DNA of 64,000 nucleotides, taken from the NCBI GenBank assembly GCA_963712165.1, contig CAVQGY010000003.1, forward strand, positions 477,245-541,244, in the 5' to 3' direction. The position numbers and the translations under genes were made by a program. The notes beneath the pieces were generated by a model, which saw nothing but the letters and a program-made list of their open reading frames with translations, did not search any database and was not told where the DNA came from. Below are positions 26,501-33,739 of the stretch, one piece after another. Positions within the stretch are counted from its first letter, which is position 1. Each line of letters begins with the position of its first letter. Source of the stretch: B10-G9 sp963712165 (GTDB lineage: Bacteria > Chloroflexota > Anaerolineae > Anaerolineales > UBA11858).

Positions 26501-26650
26501 TTGGGCAACCCTGCCTCCCAGTCCGGCGTCCCTTTCGATAAGGTAAACTTTGAGACCGGCTTCAGCGAGATCGAGTGCAGCTCGCATTCCGCCTATTCCG
26601 CCGCCAACCACTAAAGCTGATGCAGCAGATTGATTTTGCACACTGATCAT
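23528..26650 (-). CDS. hdrA: HdrA-like flavoprotein with two FAD modules
   Basis: A 1040-residue protein made of two HdrA-type halves; ordinary HdrA is about 650 residues. Residues 1-460 have an FAD fold (ALVVGGGIGGMRAALDLAEA) and two ferredoxin-type clusters (CTNCGLCAIACP near 125, CEGCNRCVDVCP near 175). From about 470 a complete HdrA begins, with an N-terminal cysteine-containing domain (IGVFSCRCYPTMEG), a second FAD fold (ALVIGGGVSGMTAALSIADS near 617) and two C-terminal [4Fe-4S] motifs (CVGCLTCMRTCP near 960, CHGCGTCTAECP near 1000). HdrA is the flavin centre for electron bifurcation or confurcation. HdrB and HdrC are absent here. It is followed by mvhD and preceded, two bases away, by a CBS-ACT gene. 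Confidence 0.9.
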   Translation of the reverse strand: MISVQNQSAASALVVGGGIGGMRAALDLAEAGLKVYLIERDAGLGGRVAQLGYMFPTHDCVLCRGTSDHGYGCTRPAISPAFHEHNRHPNIEVMTRTELKAAEGQAGNFRITLHREPRYVDPALCTNCGLCAIACPERLPSEFQESLVTRNAVHKSAPRSLPDTYYIDKGDYCEGCNRCVDVCPTNAINLDDQPWEETLKVGAIILAMGYTLTDPLELAEFGYGRYLNVVHSMQYERFVSRSGPTEGMLLRPSDNSAPKRIAWLQCIGSRDQKHPYCSSICCMYATKEAVLAKERLDDVHCQVFIMDERAFNKEYNAYFYRSTSQYGVEYTRCRISDIQEDPKTKDLIIKYPDPERGGEIVEDRFDMVVLSVGVRPPSGASVVAQQLDFDLNQYGFCQTDKFNPLETSQPGIYVCGAFSSPKEIAETIIDSSGAAGDVMRLFQDQLGCSQASHEYPFMTDIDFPPEKDIAGKEPRIGVFSCRCYPTMEGIIDIEDLIDRSLEFPGVVHAEEIGYGCFSEGLNLIKEAIQKHDLNRVVVAGCSHRTHESLFQKTVRAAGLNSYLLEMVNLRGFAAWVHNHQTEKAFRKGLEIVRVGVGRAAYLEPIYRSSIPPDRRALVIGGGVSGMTAALSIADSGFEVILVEKEDSLGGNLQKIHFLVEGVNPNSLLRDQVNRIISHSRIKVMTNTTVEKHEGHVGAYHAILRHADGTSSEISHGVTIVATGGSETRVQHYLLGEHESVITQLELEDKLAYHLDQITGLKDVVMIQCVKPKEETYEYCSRICCISTIKNAIRLKTINPACKVTILYKDIITYGFREQYYTQARERGVIFARYDDHQPPHVDHENGQIIVTMHEKMIDRELVIKPDLLVLSTSIKPSEGIEELSKILNVPLSNEGFFLEAHIKMRPMDFMEEGIFICGIAHYPKFIEESISQAQAAAGRATTILSKKPFHFGGTIAVVDPDKCVGCLTCMRTCPFEIPRVSDEITGVGDLGGAAFIEPTLCHGCGTCTAECPANAIQLLNYTDNQIMVPAFPVLGSWVEL

Positions 26651-26652
26651 GG

Positions 26653-27309
26653 TTACTCCTGGAACTGACGAATATCTATTATGCTGGTATCTTCGAGATT
26701 ATCGATGACTTCAATGATTTTCTCCTGGCTTATGTTCTGGATCTTGTAAAAAGAGACCCAGAATCCTGGTTTTTCAGGCGGATAGTAGCCGATACTAACG
26801 GCAAGATTACCACCAGCTTCAGCAATGGCTGTTGTAAGCCGGGCTACCTCGCCAGCCCTTTCTGGCTGGAGGACTGTCACGCGTATACCCTCACTGCGTG
26901 CTCCTAATAAAGTGACCATCGTAAAGAAAAGATCCCGGTCTGTAATAATGCCAACCAGTTTTCCACTATCGATCACCGGCAAGCAACCAATCAGGTTGTC
27001 TGCCATCATGCGGGCCGCGATCTCTATGGGAGTATCAGGTGTCGCGGTGATCATGTCTTCAATCATGATCGATCTGACTTTGATTTTTGCCAGAACGTAA
27101 CTAATCTCGAACCGGCTGAGATTAGAGGTATCTGAGGGAAGTGTGCTGGCCAGGGAGCTCTTTGTAATCAATCCGACCAGTTGATCGTTTTCATCCAGGA
27201 TGGGCAAATGGCGGAAGCCTTTCTTGATCATTAGATCCTGAGCGTCTGTCACAGACATCTCCGGGTGACCGGTGATAGGATTGGGTGTCATACGATCTTT
27301 TACGAACAT
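26653..27309 (-). CDS. AcuB-like CBS-ACT regulatory protein
   Basis: A 218-residue protein with two CBS domains (residues about 7-60 and 80-135; FRHLPILDENDQLVGLITKS and NLIGCLPVIDSGKLVGIITD) followed by an ACT-like domain (residues 145-210). CBS pairs bind adenine nucleotides, and AcuB-type proteins combine CBS with ACT. GGGAGGT four bases before the ATG at 27309 fixes the start. The stop is two bases before the hdrA-like gene, so the three genes form one operon. It may tune the HdrA/MvhD complex to the cell's energy state, which is inference from position only. Confidence 0.85.
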   Translation of the reverse strand: MFVKDRMTPNPITGHPEMSVTDAQDLMIKKGFRHLPILDENDQLVGLITKSSLASTLPSDTSNLSRFEISYVLAKIKVRSIMIEDMITATPDTPIEIAARMMADNLIGCLPVIDSGKLVGIITDRDLFFTMVTLLGARSEGIRVTVLQPERAGEVARLTTAIAEAGGNLAVSIGYYPPEKPGFWVSFYKIQNISQEKIIEVIDNLEDTSIIDIRQFQE

Positions 27310-27622
27310 GGAAACCTCCCAATAAACTTGGCGGAGTCCCAAACTTTCGCAACATCATTTCTGGAATATTACCGATCGTTGAGGCTTGGGGATTTTGCCT
27401 GCCAAGATACCGTATAGTTATACCAGACTACAGGTATTCATCAGTCGAAAAAAAGGAATTCATGATGAATATCACCTGATTTCAGGAAGGCTTAAGACGC
27501 CTCTAGGCGAGTCCTGAAGTGAGGATGAACTTGTGTTTTCAGGTTGGTAGTTTGTATGACCGGTGACGGACCTATCAGCCAGGAAAATAATCAATAGTTA
27601 TTGTCGGATACCAGCTTGAATG
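27310..27622. other. Intergenic region with nested hairpin
   Basis: This 313-base stretch separates the P-loop gene from the CBS-HdrA-MvhD operon, both on the minus strand. At 27481-27518 a perfect 7-bp stem (TTCAGGA with TCCTGAA) encloses a CGCC-TCTA-GGCG stem-loop. There is no T run, so it is not a simple terminator. A TATA-rich stretch at 27408-27425 could be a minus-strand -10 region. Nothing else was recognised. Confidence 0.4.
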
Positions 27623-28375
27623 CTAATCTGAATCAAATCCCTGGACCCTCGCATAAAGATCGAATAAACGAGACAGATCTACCTGAAGGCGGCGTGATAG
27701 AGCATCGCCTCCCTGGCTGGTAACATCATCCTCGTTCTCAAAAACAACATACGGAACCGAAATGCCCTGGATTTCAATGGTATCAGGATGATTATGGCTG
27801 ATCTCAGCCCAATCAGATTCTTTATAAAGCGATTCCATCTTCTGGTCTGAAAGCCCGTGCTCAAGTATGCTGTCCGGACGCTCAGGATTGAATCTGGCAC
27901 GGTTTTTCCGCAGGGATTCTTCCCAGGAAACATTGATATACAGGATTCCCAGGCGGACCGCAATATCTTCGCTTAGGTGCTCGAATGCTCTCTTAAACCC
28001 TCCATGTGAGGAACCCCTGGCGAATTCAATGATCAATGTGTTGTGCTGAAAGAAATCTGGATCATCCCGCAGCAGTTTGTCATATTCCAGGTTGATCCGG
28101 TGGATTAATAGGTCCCATTGGTGGAGATGAAGGAAACAGCCATCCTGATCAGTGTGGATTTTTGGGTGTCCGAGCTTTTCCAGAATCTCATCTTCCTCGA
28201 ACCAGGTCCAGAGCATGGGGAAATCATCCAGCTCCTGGAAATTACCAATATGATATTTCTCCATCCGCTGGTCCACAGGAGTCTTATTCAAGTGGGCGAT
28301 AATCTCGCTTTTGCCGGCAGCAGGACGGGCGATCAATAACAAGATGTCGAATTTGTGCTGGTTGTTTGCAGCCAT
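27623..28375 (-). CDS. P-loop nucleoside-kinase-like protein
   Basis: A 250-residue soluble protein of unknown function. The N-terminus holds a P-loop (LLLIARPAAGKSEII) of the nucleotide-kinase type. The following pattern (FPMLWTWFEEDEILEKLG, LIIEFARGSSHGGFKRAFE, LGILYINVSWEESLRKNRAR) has the spacing of a P-loop kinase with a Walker-B-like strand ending IIEF and a lid with Arg residues. Similarity to adenylylsulphate or zeta-toxin-like kinases is possible but was not shown. It stands alone between the CBS operon and a nitroreductase-family gene on the same strand, 27 bases from the latter. Confidence 0.65.
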   Translation of the reverse strand: MAANNQHKFDILLLIARPAAGKSEIIAHLNKTPVDQRMEKYHIGNFQELDDFPMLWTWFEEDEILEKLGHPKIHTDQDGCFLHLHQWDLLIHRINLEYDKLLRDDPDFFQHNTLIIEFARGSSHGGFKRAFEHLSEDIAVRLGILYINVSWEESLRKNRARFNPERPDSILEHGLSDQKMESLYKESDWAEISHNHPDTIEIQGISVPYVVFENEDDVTSQGGDALSRRLQVDLSRLFDLYARVQGFDSD

Positions 28376-28402
28376 GGATGACTTTTCCTTGTTATACCTA
28401 TT

Positions 28403-29275
28403 TTACTTCCTGACCGGCAGCCAGGAAAGGATATATTCCCGTGGTTGATCGGGATTTTCTAGTTTAGGATCATCTGCAATCCACTTGCCAGAGAGACCTT
28501 TTTCAGCCACAGCCAGGTCGAAGTGGGCTATGGCAATGCCCATATCGATCCGCTGCAGGTCCGCTATGTTTAATAATTGACCAAAAACCGGGGTCGGATA
28601 ATTAGGGGTCCTTTGAAGGTAGAAATGCCAGGTATCCCCTGTTTGCAGAAACCTCCAGGGTTGTTTGTTCGATGCTGAGGGAGCCAGGCGTACCAGCTGG
28701 AGGGGTTCGAGAAATGCCTCTGCCTCCCCCTCTGAGAGGGGCGTATCCCAGTTTTCGCTGAAGAAGAGCACATCCCAGGGCAGTCTGCGGTCCGCTCCTG
28801 CGTAGACTCTTGATGTTCTGTCCAGCCAACCCTTATGATCGCTGGGATATCCGAGTGAGGTCACAGAGGGAATGGATTCAGCAGGATCGAGGTTCATTTG
28901 ATAGCTAAAACGGCTTTTAGTATAAGTACCGCCCAGCCAGCAACTTCCAAGTCCTATCTCTACAGCTTTGAGGATCAGCAGCTCCATACAATAGCCAAAA
29001 TCTACCAGTGCAGTGGGTTTATCGTGTATAGCGCCAATAATATACGCTGCGGGGTCTTTGATAAACCCATAGGTTCCCAGTTTGGGTAGTTTCCTGGGAT
29101 CGTGCTCACTGGCGGGAACGATAAGGAAACGAGGTTGATTCCCAAACGGACCAGGAATCAGGCGCTGCATGAACGTTTCCAGGGTCTTGATGTCTTGATC
29201 AGAGACGGGTTGTTTCTGATAGGTCCGGCAGGAGTATCGCTGGCGGATCAGATCAGAGGCTTTGGTATTGAACAT
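28403..29275 (-). CDS. Nitroreductase family protein, two-half form
   Basis: A 290-residue nitroreductase-superfamily protein. The FMN-binding N-terminus is IRQRYSCRTYQKQPVSDQDI, with GSCWLGGTYTKSRF and VTSLGYPSD typical of a central FMN-contact region. A second segment (LSEGEAEAFLEPLQLVRLAP, then SASNKQPWRFL) repeats the FMN-binding Ser/Asn pattern, so one chain may hold both halves of the usual dimer. This is the TM1586-like type. The ATG at 29275 has only a distant GGGAG; longer starts exist but add residues unlike the family. The substrate is unknown. Confidence 0.75.
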   Translation of the reverse strand: MFNTKASDLIRQRYSCRTYQKQPVSDQDIKTLETFMQRLIPGPFGNQPRFLIVPASEHDPRKLPKLGTYGFIKDPAAYIIGAIHDKPTALVDFGYCMELLILKAVEIGLGSCWLGGTYTKSRFSYQMNLDPAESIPSVTSLGYPSDHKGWLDRTSRVYAGADRRLPWDVLFFSENWDTPLSEGEAEAFLEPLQLVRLAPSASNKQPWRFLQTGDTWHFYLQRTPNYPTPVFGQLLNIADLQRIDMGIAIAHFDLAVAEKGLSGKWIADDPKLENPDQPREYILSWLPVRK

Positions 29276-29361
29276 AACGGTAAAATACTCCCTTTGGTAA
29301 TAGGTAGGATTATAGCAGGTGTTTTCATATCCACTATCTGCCATTTCCAAGAATGAGCATG

Positions 29362-29388
29362 AAAAAAAGCACCACGGTAGGGTGCTTT
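29362..29388 (-). terminator. Terminator for the 29457-30482 membrane protein gene
   Basis: On the minus strand an 8-bp stem (AAAGCACC with GGTGCTTT) around a seven-base loop ends in a run of seven T residues. It lies about 70 bases beyond the stop of the upstream minus-strand gene. Confidence 0.8.
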
Positions 29389-29456
29389 CTTCTCTTTGAG
29401 AGTGCTTAAAGTATTTCAGGGTACCCTGAAGTGAGTGATCCCTTCAATTATGATAT

Positions 29457-30482
29457 CTAGTTGTCCCGTTGTAATGGGGCAGATCTCTCCTGCCTCTTTC
29501 TAAAGATGAGCATGATGACACCTAGGATCCCCGCCAAAATAAAGATAGCCAGGTAATCAATGATCGGGATCCACGTGATCTGGTGGATCATCGTGATGTC
29601 ACGCCTGCTGTAGACGGCCAGTGCCAGGGCCAGGTAAATGCCAAGGATGCTCCAGCGAGACCACTTGGGGATCTTCAGTCCATGCATCTGGGTGATCACA
29701 AAAACTCCGCCGAATCCGAAAGCGAACATGGGCCACATATTATTGCCCTGCATCACTGCAACCAGGGTGCCATGCACCAGTACAGCCACCTCCTGGAAGA
29801 TCATCCACCAGCGGTTGATATGGATGCGAGTGAAAAACAGGGAGCCCTGGAGCAGGAGCAGGAACATATATAAGAATCCCACCAGGTGTCCACTGGTCGC
29901 GATGGTGGGGTGATACCAGAAGGTATAAATGGTCGCCCAGGCGAAGAAATATCCATGATACTTACGGGCGAACCGGACGATCTCTTTGGAGATGGGCAGG
30001 GATTTTCCGAAAAACATCCCCCTGGACTGATTTTCCATCAACAGCACCCAAATTAGCAGGATGGCCACCGATGCCTGGGAACTCCAGATGGATACATCTT
30101 GAGCCAAACCATCATACCAGAGGTGGGTCTGCAGAATTCTAAGCAGGATAAAAACCGCGTTCAGGCCCAGCGCCGCATAGTTAACCAGGTGCAGGTGTGT
30201 TGCATATTTCTTGACCCTGGTTTGAGCGTAATAGATCAAGCCCCAGAGCGAGAATTGATGTAAGAGGTAGAGACCCCAAGCAGTTGCCCTTGACCAGAAT
30301 GTAGGGTTGGGCAGTTTCCAGTAATACCAACTTGCGCCCTGATCGGGAGCAAGTTGTATGGTATCCAGTCTTGGACCGAGCTGCCAGATCAGAAGGACAA
30401 ACCCGAGGCTGAAAAGTATGCCAACCCATAATGCTCTCAGGTCCTGGCGGGTGGTTGTTTTATTTACGTCTTTTGGTGTCAT
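29457..30482 (-). CDS. Polytopic membrane protein of unknown function
   Basis: A 341-residue integral membrane protein with about eight to nine hydrophobic spans, for example LWVGILFSLGFVLLIW near residue 20, YAALGLNAVFILLRIL near 105 and YLAIFILAGILGVIMLIF near the C-terminus. Tyr and Trp are abundant, and several His residues lie in or near spans (KYHGYFFAWATIYTFWYHP, HLVGFLYMF), which might hint at haem or metal binding but is not diagnostic. The C-terminus is basic. It is preceded on the same strand by the CarH/epimerase pair (42-base gap), so it may be part of that transcript. No family was recognised. Confidence 0.75.
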   Translation of the reverse strand: MTPKDVNKTTTRQDLRALWVGILFSLGFVLLIWQLGPRLDTIQLAPDQGASWYYWKLPNPTFWSRATAWGLYLLHQFSLWGLIYYAQTRVKKYATHLHLVNYAALGLNAVFILLRILQTHLWYDGLAQDVSIWSSQASVAILLIWVLLMENQSRGMFFGKSLPISKEIVRFARKYHGYFFAWATIYTFWYHPTIATSGHLVGFLYMFLLLLQGSLFFTRIHINRWWMIFQEVAVLVHGTLVAVMQGNNMWPMFAFGFGGVFVITQMHGLKIPKWSRWSILGIYLALALAVYSRRDITMIHQITWIPIIDYLAIFILAGILGVIMLIFRKRQERSAPLQRDN

Positions 30483-30524
30483 GCGATCTATTTCCTTGAG
30501 AATAATGAAGTCGATGAATCTTTG

Positions 30525-31433
30525 TCAGCTCTTGATAAGATCTTGCAGGCAATCATCCAGTTGCGTATATGAGAACTGGTATCCCGCTTCCTGCAATCTG
30601 GTCGGATGCACCGGGCGTCCATCCAGGGCAAGTGTGGATGCTTCTCCAAAAGCTATCTTCAAGACTGATGCCGGCACTGGCAGCCAGGAAGGACGGTTGA
30701 GCGTCTTCCCTAACAGCTGAGAGAACCTGTGATTTGTTTCGGGATTGGGAGCGGAAAGATTATATACACCCTGGAGCCTCTGGTCTGCGATGAGGAATTT
30801 GATGCTGTCGACAATATCCTGGATATGGATCCAGGAAAGGTATTGAGATCCACTTCCGATCTTTCCACCTACAAAAAAGCGAAATGGCAGGGCCAGTAAA
30901 GAAAGCAATCCCCCGGAAGGGCTGAGAACAAGACCGATGCGGAGCACCAGCCGGCGCAGGCCCAGTTGTTCGAGGCCAGCCGAGGAGGTTTCCCACTCAC
31001 GGCAGACATCTGCCAGGAAATCGCTCCCTGCCCCAGAGGTCTCGTCCGCAGGGTCGAAACCTTGATTACCGTAATAACCGATCGCGGATGCCTGGAGGAA
31101 GACTTCTGGTTTTTGATCCAATGAACTGATCGCATCCGATAACTTCTTTCCAGCAGTCTGGCGGCTGGATATGATCGCCTGTTTGCGAGTGGCGGTCCAG
31201 CGCATTTTGAGCGGATTATCGCCTGCCAGGCTGGCACCAGCCAGATTGATCACCGCATCTGATCCGGCCAGTTCTTTGCTGAGGGAGGATTCATCCCAGG
31301 AAACTGGGAAGTATTTGTGTTGTATGCGGTTGGGAGTCCTGCTGATGATACCCACTTCGTGACCATCCGACAGCAAAGACTCTGCCAGTGCGGACCCTAT
31401 CAGACCCGTTCCTCCAGCAATAATTAACTTCAT
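30525..31433 (-). CDS. TIGR01777 family epimerase-like SDR
   Basis: A 302-residue extended short-chain dehydrogenase of the TIGR01777/YfcH/SDR39U1 group. The NAD(P) fold is IIAGGTGLIGSALAESLLSD. NLAGASLAG, the QASAIGYYGNQG active-site Tyr region and RIGLVLSPSGG are characteristic. The C-terminal DUF1731-like part (RPSWLPVPASVLKIAFGEAS) is present. The natural substrate of this group is unknown. It begins three bases after the CarH-like regulator stop codon on the same strand. SDRs of this type are recurrent members of LitR/CarH-controlled light-response gene sets in other bacteria, as I recall from the literature on that regulon. Confidence 0.88.
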   Translation of the reverse strand: MKLIIAGGTGLIGSALAESLLSDGHEVGIISRTPNRIQHKYFPVSWDESSLSKELAGSDAVINLAGASLAGDNPLKMRWTATRKQAIISSRQTAGKKLSDAISSLDQKPEVFLQASAIGYYGNQGFDPADETSGAGSDFLADVCREWETSSAGLEQLGLRRLVLRIGLVLSPSGGLLSLLALPFRFFVGGKIGSGSQYLSWIHIQDIVDSIKFLIADQRLQGVYNLSAPNPETNHRFSQLLGKTLNRPSWLPVPASVLKIAFGEASTLALDGRPVHPTRLQEAGYQFSYTQLDDCLQDLIKS

Positions 31434-31435
31434 AG

Positions 31436-32782
31436 TTACCCTTTATTGTCCGAGTTTTCAATAAACTCGTTCAGCCAATCCAGCAAAGGTTGGACCCCAC
31501 CAGACATGCCGCCCCCAAGGATATTAATAATTCTTTGAATGTATTGTTTGATATATCCTGGGTCATGCCCCTGGGATTCGATCAATCCACCAATCCACTC
31601 AATATTGGAGTGAAGATACTGGATATCACCCAGGGTAAGAGCAGCCAGTATATCTTGAAAAAAGAAGCCATTGGCTTCTCGAACTGTATCCTGAGGAGAA
31701 TTCGCAGAACCATCTGCGGTGATTTCCAGGAAGGCACGATTCTCAAGCTGGGGCAGCTTATCCCTGAATTCATTCATGAGATCGCGGTGCGGATTGGGTG
31801 ATAGCGGCTTTTTAGTAAATTCGTCAGGATTACTCAATAAGGTTTCGATCTTGGATATTGCCTGGCCAAGATCTGGCCCCAGGTATGTGCCGGGTAACTT
31901 TTCTGCCAGCCCAGGAATCTCGGTGAAGGCATTGCCCCCAAATGCCAGGGGAATACTGTGGTCTTGCAAAACCTGGCTGGTCTCCAGCAAAGCCGCACTG
32001 GTTCTGAGCCTGGCAGCTGACATGACCACTAGGGCTGGCCGGATTTTTTCAAGGACATCTACCAGCTGGTCATCGGGGACATTAGCTCCCAAATAGGTCA
32101 CTTCCCATCCCCGGTAACGCAGCAGGGTGTTGATCATCAGGAGAGGGATGGTGTGATATTCTCCCGGAGGGCAGCTGAGGAGCACTTTTTGCTGGTGGAA
32201 GACTGGCGGAGCGGCGGAAGTCAGTGCGCCCAGTTTTTTAACTACCAGCTCGGCAGCGAAATGCTCCTGCTGGACTGTGATCTCCCCCCGATACCAGCGC
32301 TTTCCAATATCTGATAAGCCCTGAAGGATCAGATCCGTGCAGACAAGCTCCCAGGGAAATTGAGAAAAAGCGGTATCCAGGATCTGATCGGCTTCCACTT
32401 CATTGAAGCTCAGGGCATTGTCAATCCACAATCTGGTCAATGCGCTAAGTGGCTGGCGGACATTATCGTCAATCGAAAAGGCTGGATTAACAGAGCTTGA
32501 TTGGGGCTGGCCCTCGAGTGGATCAGCGCCGGCAGCAAGCAGCTCCCGCCAGTAATCCACTGCCTGGCTGATGCGCAGGCCCTCGTCCTGGCGCGCCAGA
32601 AGCCACTTGATGGTCTCGATATCATAAGCAGAAAAGAGCCGATGGCCTCCTTCTGTCCGCGAGGGAACCGGAAGCTGGTAGCGCCTTTCCCAGGCTCTCA
32701 GGGTATCAGCCTTGATCCCGGTTTCCTGGAGAACCTTGCTGAGGTTGAATAATGGTTTTTTGGACAGATTTTGATTTTCCAC
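31436..32782 (-). CDS. carH: CarH/LitR-like B12-dependent photoreceptor regulator
   Basis: A 448-residue MerR-type repressor with a cobalamin sensor. Residues 10-80 are a MerR winged helix (LQETGIKADTLRAWERRYQ, EGGHRLFSAYDIETI). Residues 110-185 form the helical B12-binding-2 domain, and residues 195-320 the Rossmann B12-binding domain. The light-sensing motif W-x9-EH is intact: Trp163, Glu173, His174. His210, in PPGEYHTI, is placed as the lower axial ligand, at the same 46-47 residue distance from Trp as in characterised CarH. About 120 extra C-terminal residues are unexplained. In the known family adenosylcobalamin supports a DNA-bound tetramer in the dark, and light breaks it. The start is GTG with AAGGA upstream. 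It is divergent from a TspO-to-photolyase gene set. Confidence 0.88.
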   Translation of the reverse strand: MENQNLSKKPLFNLSKVLQETGIKADTLRAWERRYQLPVPSRTEGGHRLFSAYDIETIKWLLARQDEGLRISQAVDYWRELLAAGADPLEGQPQSSSVNPAFSIDDNVRQPLSALTRLWIDNALSFNEVEADQILDTAFSQFPWELVCTDLILQGLSDIGKRWYRGEITVQQEHFAAELVVKKLGALTSAAPPVFHQQKVLLSCPPGEYHTIPLLMINTLLRYRGWEVTYLGANVPDDQLVDVLEKIRPALVVMSAARLRTSAALLETSQVLQDHSIPLAFGGNAFTEIPGLAEKLPGTYLGPDLGQAISKIETLLSNPDEFTKKPLSPNPHRDLMNEFRDKLPQLENRAFLEITADGSANSPQDTVREANGFFFQDILAALTLGDIQYLHSNIEWIGGLIESQGHDPGYIKQYIQRIINILGGGMSGGVQPLLDWLNEFIENSDNKG

Positions 32783-32810
32783 TGGGTATTATCCTTGGGT
32801 TATTACCGAT

Positions 32811-32839
32811 ATATTACTCTTAACTGTACAAGATGTCAA
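32811..32839 (-). promoter_or_regulatory. carH promoter
   Basis: On the minus strand TTGACA and TAATAT are exactly 17 bases apart. A TGTACA palindrome (32825-32830) lies in the spacer, a good place for a repressor such as CarH itself. Confidence 0.72.
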
Positions 32840-32857
32840 TAATAAGATGAATATACA

Positions 32858-32886
32858 TTGACAAAACATGTGCGTTTATGTATACT
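32858..32886 (+). promoter_or_regulatory. Promoter of the TspO-to-photolyase gene set
   Basis: TTGACA and TATACT are exactly 17 bases apart. Inverted repeat halves TATACAT (32852-32858) and ATGTATA (32878-32884) cover the -35 and -10 edges, and ACATGT sits in the spacer. The -35 box is 18 bases from the divergent -35 box of carH. Confidence 0.75.
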
Positions 32887-32975
32887 GGTTTTCGAGAATA
32901 TGAACCAGCGACTTGGAAAGCAGGTTGTTGGGAGGAACTTGAAAGAAGATTAACAACGTTCGATGAGGAGAAGAA

Positions 32976-33722
32976 ATGAAAAGAATCACTTTCGTCCAGA
33001 TAATCACCGTTCTCGTTACTGTTGGGGTGATTGGTATTAATGCCCTGGCCAACATACTTCCGCTAAATGGACTGAATACAGGGGAGATCTCGGACCGTTT
33101 TGAGATCTTCTTTGTCCCGGCAGGGTATGTGTTTTCTATCTGGGGATTGATATACCTGGGCTTAATTGCCTATTCCATTTATCAAGCTCTCCCATCCCAG
33201 GCTGAGAATCCTATCTTCAATAAAATCGCCCCCTTTTACTGGGTTGGGAGCCTGGGCAATATTATCTGGCTTTTCCTGTGGCATTATGAAGTGTTTAGCT
33301 GGACCATTTTATTCATGGGGTTGATCCTGGTCAGTTTGCTGCTGATCAATCGCAACTTAGTCCATTCTGAGGGTTTAATTAAGTGGTTGGTGCAATTACC
33401 GTTCAGTATCTATTTAGGCTGGATAAGTGTGGCAACAATTGCCAATGCTTCGCAATGGTTATATTATTTGGATTGGAATGGCTGGCAAATCGCTCCGGAA
33501 CTTTGGGCTGTGATCATGGTTGGTGTGGCAAGTTTGCTGGGTGTCTTGATGAGCTGGAGGGAGAATGACACAGCCTACGGGCTGGTTCTGATCTGGGCTT
33601 TTGCTGGTATAGCAGTTAGCCAGGCAGAAACAGCTAGCATCGTCAGCGCATCTTGGATCGGTGCGGGAGTTGTTGGGCTAGCAATTATTTTCAGCTTAAT
33701 CAAAACCAAGAAGTTATATTAA
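32976..33722 (+). CDS. TspO/MBR-like membrane protein
   Basis: A 248-residue polytopic membrane protein with about seven spans, resembling the tryptophan-rich sensory protein/TspO group in its Trp-rich helices and the FFVPAGYVFSIWGLIYLGL motif (compare the PPxxVFxxVWxxLY pattern of TspO). It is longer than the classic 155-residue TspO, like the extended bacterial forms. TspO proteins bind porphyrins and respond to oxygen or light stress. GAGGAGAA lies just before the ATG. It is the first gene after a strong promoter facing away from carH, and TspO-like genes under LitR/CarH control are plausible, though this one is not proven. Confidence 0.75.
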   Translation: MKRITFVQIITVLVTVGVIGINALANILPLNGLNTGEISDRFEIFFVPAGYVFSIWGLIYLGLIAYSIYQALPSQAENPIFNKIAPFYWVGSLGNIIWLFLWHYEVFSWTILFMGLILVSLLLINRNLVHSEGLIKWLVQLPFSIYLGWISVATIANASQWLYYLDWNGWQIAPELWAVIMVGVASLLGVLMSWRENDTAYGLVLIWAFAGIAVSQAETASIVSASWIGAGVVGLAIIFSLIKTKKLY

Positions 33723-33739
33723 CAAGTGAGGGTAGGTAA

